From contig JAGHIE010000023.1 of NCBI GenBank assembly GCA_017887325.1, positions 1 to 54,304 on the forward strand: 54,304 nucleotides of DNA, in the 5' to 3' direction. Below are positions 49,999 to 54,304 of the stretch, piece after piece. The first letter of the stretch is position 1. The number at the start of each line of letters is the position of its first letter. A model generated the notes under the pieces. That model worked only from the letters and a program-made list of their open reading frames with translations. It made no database searches and was not told where the DNA came from. Both the position numbers and the translations under genes were made by a program. The DNA comes from Oscillospiraceae bacterium. Its GTDB lineage: Bacteria; Bacillota; Clostridia; Oscillospirales; Ruminococcaceae.

Positions 49999-50427
49999 AT
50001 GATATATACAGATAAAGTTATGGACCATTTTGCAAATCCTAGAAATGTTGGAGAACTTGAAAATGCAAATGGTATTGGTGAAGTTGGAAATGCTAAATGT
50101 GGAGATATCATGAGAATGTATATCGTTGTTGAAAATGATATAATTACAGATGTAAAATTTAAAACATTTGGTTGTGGAGCTGCTATTGCAACAAGTTCTA
50201 TGGCAACAGAAATGATTAAAGGAAAATCTATCTCTGATGCTTTAAAATTAACTAATAAAGCAGTAGTTGAAGCATTAGAAGGTTTACCACCAGCAAAAAT
50301 TCACTGTTCAGTTTTAGCAGAACAAGCTATTAAATCAGCTATTGCTGATTACTATAAAAGACAAGGAATTGACCCAACTCCAATAGTTGGACATATCGGA
50401 GATTGTGAAGCTTGTCATACTCACTAA
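49999..50427 (+). CDS. iscU: Iron-sulfur cluster scaffold protein (IscU/NifU-like)
   Basis: A 142-residue scaffold: V-M-D-H-F-A-N-P-R-N (about 7-16), G-N-A-K-C-G-D (about 30-36) with the first cysteine, F-G-C-G-A-A-I-A-T-S-S (about 55-65) with the second, and P-P-A-K-I-H-C-S (about 93-100) with the third. It assembles clusters with NifS encoded just upstream. A C-terminal H-I-G-D-C-E-A-C-H-T-H adds two cysteines and histidines, possibly a metal site. RBS AAAGGAG. Confidence 0.95.
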   Translation: MIYTDKVMDHFANPRNVGELENANGIGEVGNAKCGDIMRMYIVVENDIITDVKFKTFGCGAAIATSSMATEMIKGKSISDALKLTNKAVVEALEGLPPAKIHCSVLAEQAIKSAIADYYKRQGIDPTPIVGHIGDCEACHTH

Positions 50428-50436
50428 TTAATACTT

Positions 50437-50475
50437 GTAAAGGACGATAATACTTTATCGTCCTTTACTTTTTAA
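50437..50475 (+). terminator. Terminator after iscU
   Basis: A 14-base-pair stem (50437-50450 with 50455-50468) and T run. Confidence 0.9.
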
Positions 50476-50504
50476 CACAAAAATAAATTATTGTTGAAAA
50501 CTAC

Positions 50505-50532
50505 TTGCAAATTGGATAAAAATGTTTATAAT
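50505..50532 (+). promoter_or_regulatory. Promoter of the serS T-box leader
   Basis: TTGCAA at 50505-50510, 16-base spacer, TATAAT at 50527-50532. Confidence 0.6.
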
Positions 50533-50538
50533 ATTACT

Positions 50539-50786
50539 TAAGAATATTTTTTTAAGCTATGACAAAAGCAAAAATATTGTTGTTTTTTTAGAGAGTTGGT
50601 GGTTGCTGCAAACCAATAAAACACATTATTTTTTCCACTTTTTGAGCTTATACGGTGAAAACCGAAGGTTAGTACCCTTTATAGTACTTTTGAGTGGTCA
50701 ATATTTTATATGTATATATTGGCAATTTGGGTGGCAACGCGGAGTCCTTTCGTCCCATGTTTTATAGGTGGGGTGAAAGGTTTTTT
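50539..50786 (+). promoter_or_regulatory. T-box riboswitch, serine, upstream of serS
   Basis: The T-box core TGGGTGGCAACGCGG is at 50728-50742, and a terminator (CCTTTCGTCCC with GGGGTGAAAGG) with T run ends at 50786. AGAGAGTTGGTGG (about 50590-50602) and a distal GCTGCAAACC are stem I elements. AGT at 50671-50673, placed before ACC as in the alaS and thrS leaders, would be the serine specifier. The usual TTGGAG after it is here CTTTATAG, so the exact specifier is less sure. Confidence 0.85.
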
Positions 50787-50829
50787 ATTTTCCCCATTTA
50801 AATATTTTATTATAAAAGGAGAAATATAT

Positions 50830-52110
50830 ATGTTAGATATTGCTTTATTAAGAACAAATCCAGACCTTGTAAAAGAAAATATTAAAAAGAAATTCCAAGA
50901 TGAAAAATTAGTTTTAGTTGATGAAGTTATTGAAAAAGATATTCAATTTAGAGATGCAAAAACAAAATGTGACTCTCTTCGTAACCAAAGAAAAGTAATA
51001 AGCAAAGAAATTGGTATGCTTATGGGTAAAGGTATGAAAGAAGAAGCTGAAGCTACAAAAGCTAAAGTTGCAGACATTGCAAAAGAATTAGCTGAATTAG
51101 AAGCTTTAGAAGAAAAATTAGAAGCAGAAATTAGAGAAAGAATGCTTGTAATTCCTAATATCATTGATGAAACAGTTCCTATTGGTAAAGATGATAGTGA
51201 AAATGTTGAAGTTGAAAGATTTGGCGAACCTGTTGTTCCAGATTTTGAAGTACCATATCATATTGATATTATGGAAAGATTAAATGGTGTTGATTTAGAT
51301 AGCGCTAGAAAAACAAGTGGTAATGGTTTTTACTACTTATGTGGTGATATTGCAAGATTACATTCAGCAATTTTATCATACGCTAGAGATTTTATGATTG
51401 ATAGAGGATTTACTTACTATATTCCTCCATTCATGATTAGAAGTGATGTTGTTACTGGTGTTATGAGCTTCTCTGAAATGGAAAACATGATGTACAAAAT
51501 TGAAGGTGAAGATTTATACTTAATCGGTACATCAGAACACTCAATGATTGGTAAATTTATTGATAACATTTTAGATGAAAGCAGTTTACCACAAGCTTTA
51601 ACAAGTTATTCACCTTGCTTTAGAAAAGAAGTTGGTGCACATGGTATCGAAGAAAGAGGCGTATACCGTATTCACCAATTTGAAAAACAAGAAATGATTG
51701 TTGTATGTAAACCAGAAGAAAGTAAAGAATGGTTTACAAAGCTATATAAAAATACAGTAGATTTCTTTAGAACATTAGATATTCCAGTAAGAACTATTGA
51801 ATGTTGTTCTGGTGACTTAGCTGACTTAAAAGTTAAAAGTATCGATGTTGAAGCTTGGTCTCCTCGTCAACAAAAATATTTTGAAGTTGGTAGTTGTTCA
51901 AACTTAGGCGATGCTCAAGCTAGAAGATTAGGTATTCGTGTTCGTAGCAAAGAAAGCAAAAATTACTTTGCCCACACATTAAACAACACAGTTGTTGCTC
52001 CACCTAGAATGTTAATTGCTTTCTTAGAAAATAACTTAAATGAAGACGGAACTATTAGAATTCCTGAAGCACTAAGAATGTACATGGGTGGCAAAGATTT
52101 AATTAAATAG
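50830..52110 (+). CDS. serS: Serine-tRNA ligase
   Basis: A 426-residue seryl-tRNA synthetase: N-terminal coiled-coil arm (about 28-105, K/E-rich), then the class II core with G-F-T-Y-Y-I-P-P-F-M (about 193-202), T-S-E-H-S (about 238-242), F-R-K-E-V-G-A-H-G (about 268-276) and a late R-M-L-I-A-F-L-E-N-N. It charges tRNA-Ser and tRNA-Sec if present. ATG 50830 follows AAAGGAG. It is controlled by the T-box and ends at 52115-52147. Confidence 0.97.
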   Translation: MLDIALLRTNPDLVKENIKKKFQDEKLVLVDEVIEKDIQFRDAKTKCDSLRNQRKVISKEIGMLMGKGMKEEAEATKAKVADIAKELAELEALEEKLEAEIRERMLVIPNIIDETVPIGKDDSENVEVERFGEPVVPDFEVPYHIDIMERLNGVDLDSARKTSGNGFYYLCGDIARLHSAILSYARDFMIDRGFTYYIPPFMIRSDVVTGVMSFSEMENMMYKIEGEDLYLIGTSEHSMIGKFIDNILDESSLPQALTSYSPCFRKEVGAHGIEERGVYRIHQFEKQEMIVVCKPEESKEWFTKLYKNTVDFFRTLDIPVRTIECCSGDLADLKVKSIDVEAWSPRQQKYFEVGSCSNLGDAQARRLGIRVRSKESKNYFAHTLNNTVVAPPRMLIAFLENNLNEDGTIRIPEALRMYMGGKDLIK

Positions 52111-52114
52111 TTAG

Positions 52115-52147
52115 AAAATAGGAGAATTTATATTCTCCTATTTTTTT
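52115..52147 (+). terminator. Terminator after serS
   Basis: A 13-base-pair stem (52115-52127 with 52132-52144) and T run. Confidence 0.9.
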
Positions 52148-52201
52148 ATATTGACAAATAAAATTTTATATGAAAATATATAGATGTAAGAGGTGAGAAA
52201 A

Positions 52202-52990
52202 ATGGGATATATATATGCAATTAGTGATGTACATGGATTTTTAGATGTATTTAAAGAAACATTGGAAAATGTTGATTTAAAAGATAAAAATAATAGACTA
52301 ATTTTACTAGGAGATTATATAAATGGTGGAGATAAAAACTGTGAAACACTATATTATATAAAAGAATTATCAGAAAACTATCCAAATCAAGTAATCGTAT
52401 TAATGGGAAACCATGAAAGAGTATTTTTAGATGATTTGAATAGTAAGTTTTCTGAGTGGAATTTTGATGAATTTATAAACTATATTCCTAAGAAAGAATA
52501 TGAAAAAATTACAGAAGAATGTATATATATTCCTAATGTTCAAATGAGATTATATACAATATATAAATATGTTACTAAACAAATAAAAGTACATCACAAA
52601 GAAATGATTAATTGGTTGAAAAAATTACCGTATTATTATGAAACGGAAAATCAAATTTTTGTACATGCTGGAATAGATGAAGAAGCAGGGGAAGACTGGA
52701 AAAAACTAACAAATAAAGATTGTTATTTATGGAAATATCCACATCAAGAAGGTGCATTTTACAAAGATATAATTGCAGGACATATACATACATCAATAAT
52801 ATCTAAAGATAAAGATTTTCATAATGTTTATTGGGATAAAAAGAATCATTTTTATATAGATGGTGATGTTAAGAAAAATAGATTTATCCCTTTATTAAAA
52901 TATGATATTAAAACAAAAGTATATTCAAGCTTTGATAAAGTAATGAATACAGACGAAAGTTTTACTTGGAGTGAGTATATAATTAAATAA
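52202..52990 (+). CDS. Metallophosphoesterase (serine/threonine phosphatase-like)
   Basis: A 262-residue protein with the calcineurin-like motifs: I-S-D-V-H-G (about 6-11), L-G-D-Y-I-N-G-G (about 37-44), M-G-N-H-E-R (about 70-75), V-H-A-G-I-D (about 160-165) and a late I-A-G-H-I-H-T. The G-D-Y/G-N-H-E pattern and length resemble PPP-type bacterial protein phosphatases and diadenosine tetraphosphatases. Substrate unknown. It lies 13 bases before the LURP-one-like gene. Confidence 0.9.
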   Translation: MGYIYAISDVHGFLDVFKETLENVDLKDKNNRLILLGDYINGGDKNCETLYYIKELSENYPNQVIVLMGNHERVFLDDLNSKFSEWNFDEFINYIPKKEYEKITEECIYIPNVQMRLYTIYKYVTKQIKVHHKEMINWLKKLPYYYETENQIFVHAGIDEEAGEDWKKLTNKDCYLWKYPHQEGAFYKDIIAGHIHTSIISKDKDFHNVYWDKKNHFYIDGDVKKNRFIPLLKYDIKTKVYSSFDKVMNTDESFTWSEYIIK

Positions 52991-53012
52991 ATAGTTGTAT
53001 GGGGGAATAATT

Positions 53013-53486
53013 ATGAAACTTTTATTTAAACAAAGATTTTTTTCTTGGTTTGATAGTTATGATATTTATAATGAATTAGGAGAAACAGTATATACTGTAA
53101 AAGGACAACTTTCATGGGGACATTGTTTAAAAGTATTTAATGCATATGGTGATGAGATAGGAACTGTAAAAGAAAAGGTTTTAACTTTTTTGCCAAAATT
53201 TGAAATTTATTTGCAAGATAGATATGTAGGATGTATTAGTAAAGAGTTTTCTTTCTTTACTCCTAAATTTAATATTGATTTTAATGGTTGGAATGTGAAA
53301 GGTGATTTTTTTGAATGGGATTATAGTATAGAAAATAGTTTAGGATATACTGTTGCCAAAATTTCAAAAGAAGTATTTAATTTAACAGATACATATGTAA
53401 TAGACATATATAACCCAGATGATGCTTTATGTGCTTTAATGATGGTACTAGCAATAGATGCTGAAAAATGTTCAAGAAATGGTTAA
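53013..53486 (+). CDS. LURP-one-related (Tubby-like) protein
   Basis: A 157-residue protein that fits the LURP-one/YxjI group: F-K-Q-R-F-F-S-W-F-D-S-Y-D-I-Y near the start, then repeated beta-strand patterns with V-Y-T-V-K-G-Q-L-S-W-G (about 31-41) and a later W-N-V-K-G-D-F-F-E-W-D-Y (about 91-102). The fold is Tubby-like; function is unknown and may be lipid binding. RBS GGGGG. Start at 53013. Confidence 0.8.
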   Translation: MKLLFKQRFFSWFDSYDIYNELGETVYTVKGQLSWGHCLKVFNAYGDEIGTVKEKVLTFLPKFEIYLQDRYVGCISKEFSFFTPKFNIDFNGWNVKGDFFEWDYSIENSLGYTVAKISKEVFNLTDTYVIDIYNPDDALCALMMVLAIDAEKCSRNG

Positions 53487-53578
53487 ATTAATATAAAGTT
53501 AATTGGTATGAGAAGTACGTAATAAGCTAGATTTGAATGTTACCTAAAATATAAATAAAAGAGTTGAGGTAAATTCCT

Positions 53579-54019
53579 ATGCATAAAATATATGGAACAA
53601 AAATAGATGCTCCATATTTGACTAGAAAAGGAGCGTATATTATTCCTTTTAAAAATTCAAAAATTGGAGTAGTTAAAACTTCAAAAGGCTTTTTTTTACT
53701 CGGAGGAGGTTTAGAAGTAAATGAAACTGATATACAATGTATTAAAAGGGAGTGCAAAGAAGAAATAGGGTTTGAAGTAACTGTAGGAAATTTTATTTGT
53801 TCTGCAGAAGCATATACGAAACATACTACTCTTGGCTATTTTCACCCTATCCAAACATATTATGAAGGAACTATTTTAAGACAAATTCAACTACCAATAG
53901 AAAAAGATCATTCTCTTGTTTGGATTGAATATAGAGAACTTGAAAATAATATGTTTGTAGAAATGCAAAATTGGGCATTAAAGCAGTGGTGGAGAATGAA
54001 GCAAGAAAATAAATTGTAA
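53579..54019 (+). CDS. Nudix hydrolase
   Basis: A 146-residue protein with a clear Nudix box: G-G-G-L-E-V-N-E-T (about 42-50) running to R-E-C-K-E-E-I-G-F (about 57-65), the motif that binds magnesium and the diphosphate. It hydrolyses nucleoside diphosphates linked to another group, but the substrate is not predictable. ATG 53579 follows GAGGT. It lies 92 bases after the LURP-one-like gene. Confidence 0.9.
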   Translation: MHKIYGTKIDAPYLTRKGAYIIPFKNSKIGVVKTSKGFFLLGGGLEVNETDIQCIKRECKEEIGFEVTVGNFICSAEAYTKHTTLGYFHPIQTYYEGTILRQIQLPIEKDHSLVWIEYRELENNMFVEMQNWALKQWWRMKQENKL

Positions 54020-54082
54020 ACACCAATCCATATTATTGTTTTTATAAATTAATCTCTTAAAATTTAAAACAAAAAGTTTAAT

Positions 54083-54122
54083 AAAAAAAGAATTACTGGT
54101 TTTTAACCAGTAATTCTTTTTA
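54083..54122. terminator. Bidirectional terminator at the right edge
   Basis: A 17-base-pair stem (54085-54101 with 54105-54121) with a TTT loop and A/T tracts on either side. It serves the Nudix gene and whatever is transcribed leftward from the edge. Confidence 0.9.
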
Positions 54123-54302
54123 TGTTTTTAAGGTTATTCCCACTCGTTGCCGAAAGCCACAACTTAACGCTTTTTGCTTATAAACCGTGTGATGTAGTTT
54201 TCGTATTATTCTGATAATCCATATTATACTGCCTGTACGACGAGAATTTATCAATATCTTATCAGGTGCGATAAAACCGATGGTTGCGAGAAAAGAATTG
54301 TC
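54120..54302 (-). other. Open minus-strand frame or RNA at the right edge
   Basis: From the edge, one minus-strand frame stays open for 60 codons and stops at 54120-54122, in the terminator. It reads ...V-G-I-T-L-K-T at the end, with many arginines and lysines. G+C is higher than in the neighbours. This may be the C-terminus of a protein cut by the edge, or a structured RNA whose frame is open by chance. I recognise no family. The terminator just after it supports a leftward transcript. Confidence 0.35.
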
Positions 54303-54304
54303 GC

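Noticed and set aside
50522-50767. 81-codon frame in the serS leader
   Set aside because: It lies across T-box stem I and the T-box core; the riboswitch explains the conserved parts.
54130-54160. Minus-strand G-N-E-W-E stop, resembling the end of GMP synthase
   Set aside because: A stop codon lies eight codons before it in that frame and no further GMP synthase sequence is seen, so the match is chance.

Overview
The window is AT-rich DNA (roughly 30% G+C by eye) from a low-GC Gram-positive bacterium, most likely an uncultured or little-studied member of the class Clostridia. The evidence is the T-box leaders in front of alaS, thrS and serS, strong AGGAGG-type ribosome binding sites, consensus TTGACA-17-TATAAT promoters, a SpoVS homologue, an Asp23/YloV pair, an RqcH protein, a split (two-subunit) transketolase, and several small clostridial families (DUF1858, DUF3842). 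I see no phage, insertion sequence or CRISPR array. Species cannot be assigned from the sequence.

Layout. 1-230: the 3' part of a GC-rich, hairpin-dense, apparently non-coding RNA ending in a strong terminator. 237-1431: a self-regulated MarR/YczE-type membrane protein unit. 1466-3325 (minus): a CNNM/CorC-type membrane protein behind a possible attenuating leader, and a small unknown protein. 3380-6227: a YtrA-type GntR regulator, an ABC exporter and a radical SAM/SPASM-like protein in one transcription unit. 6378-7428: a zinc-ribbon membrane protein and a conserved uncharacterised protein. 7463-8224: a ThuA-like protein behind a perfect cre-like operator. 18165 down to 8562 (minus): an eight-gene run with gaps of 3-25 bases: nucleoside kinase, GNAT acetyltransferase, ComEC, HolA, TOPRIM/RNase M5-like, MBOAT, DHHW-family protein, DUF3048 lipoprotein.

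18280-24375: T-box/alaS, HIT protein, DUF3842, T-box/thrS, followed by a convergent YbaK deacylase. 25009-35659: mostly housekeeping genes in conserved clostridial order (MTA/SAH nucleosidase, DUF1858, trmK, Nif3-like, rqcH, YmdB-like, spoVS, Asp23, YloV-like, recG, cupin, cyclophilin). 35695-44866: phospholipase C-like, MFS, transketolase pair, small protein, DD-carboxypeptidase, pgi, P-loop protein, rsmE, acidic anchored protein. 44934-45010: initiator tRNA-Met. 45076-48576: SemiSWEET-like protein, PEBP, HxlR, Maf, thioesterase, lipoprotein, RNase H. 48671-50475: nifS-iscU with an operator-like palindrome. 50505-52110: T-box/serS. 52202-54019: phosphoesterase, LURP-one-like, Nudix. The last ~180 bases hold an open minus-strand frame or RNA.

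The most unusual signal is in the minus-strand run: three neighbouring membrane or surface enzymes have intact frames but replaced catalytic motifs. The MBOAT has lost both usual histidine positions, its DHHW partner reads D-S-S-I where D-H-H-W is expected, and the metallo-beta-lactamase-like end of ComEC has no metal ligands. The nucleoside kinase that starts the run is also short, lacking the N-terminal domains many clostridial relatives carry. Other items worth a check are the GC-rich RNA at the left edge, the leader ORF/terminator overlap before the CorC-type gene, the GntR-ABC-radical SAM unit with its perfect 18-base inverted repeat over the -10 box, and the serS T-box with an AGU specifier.
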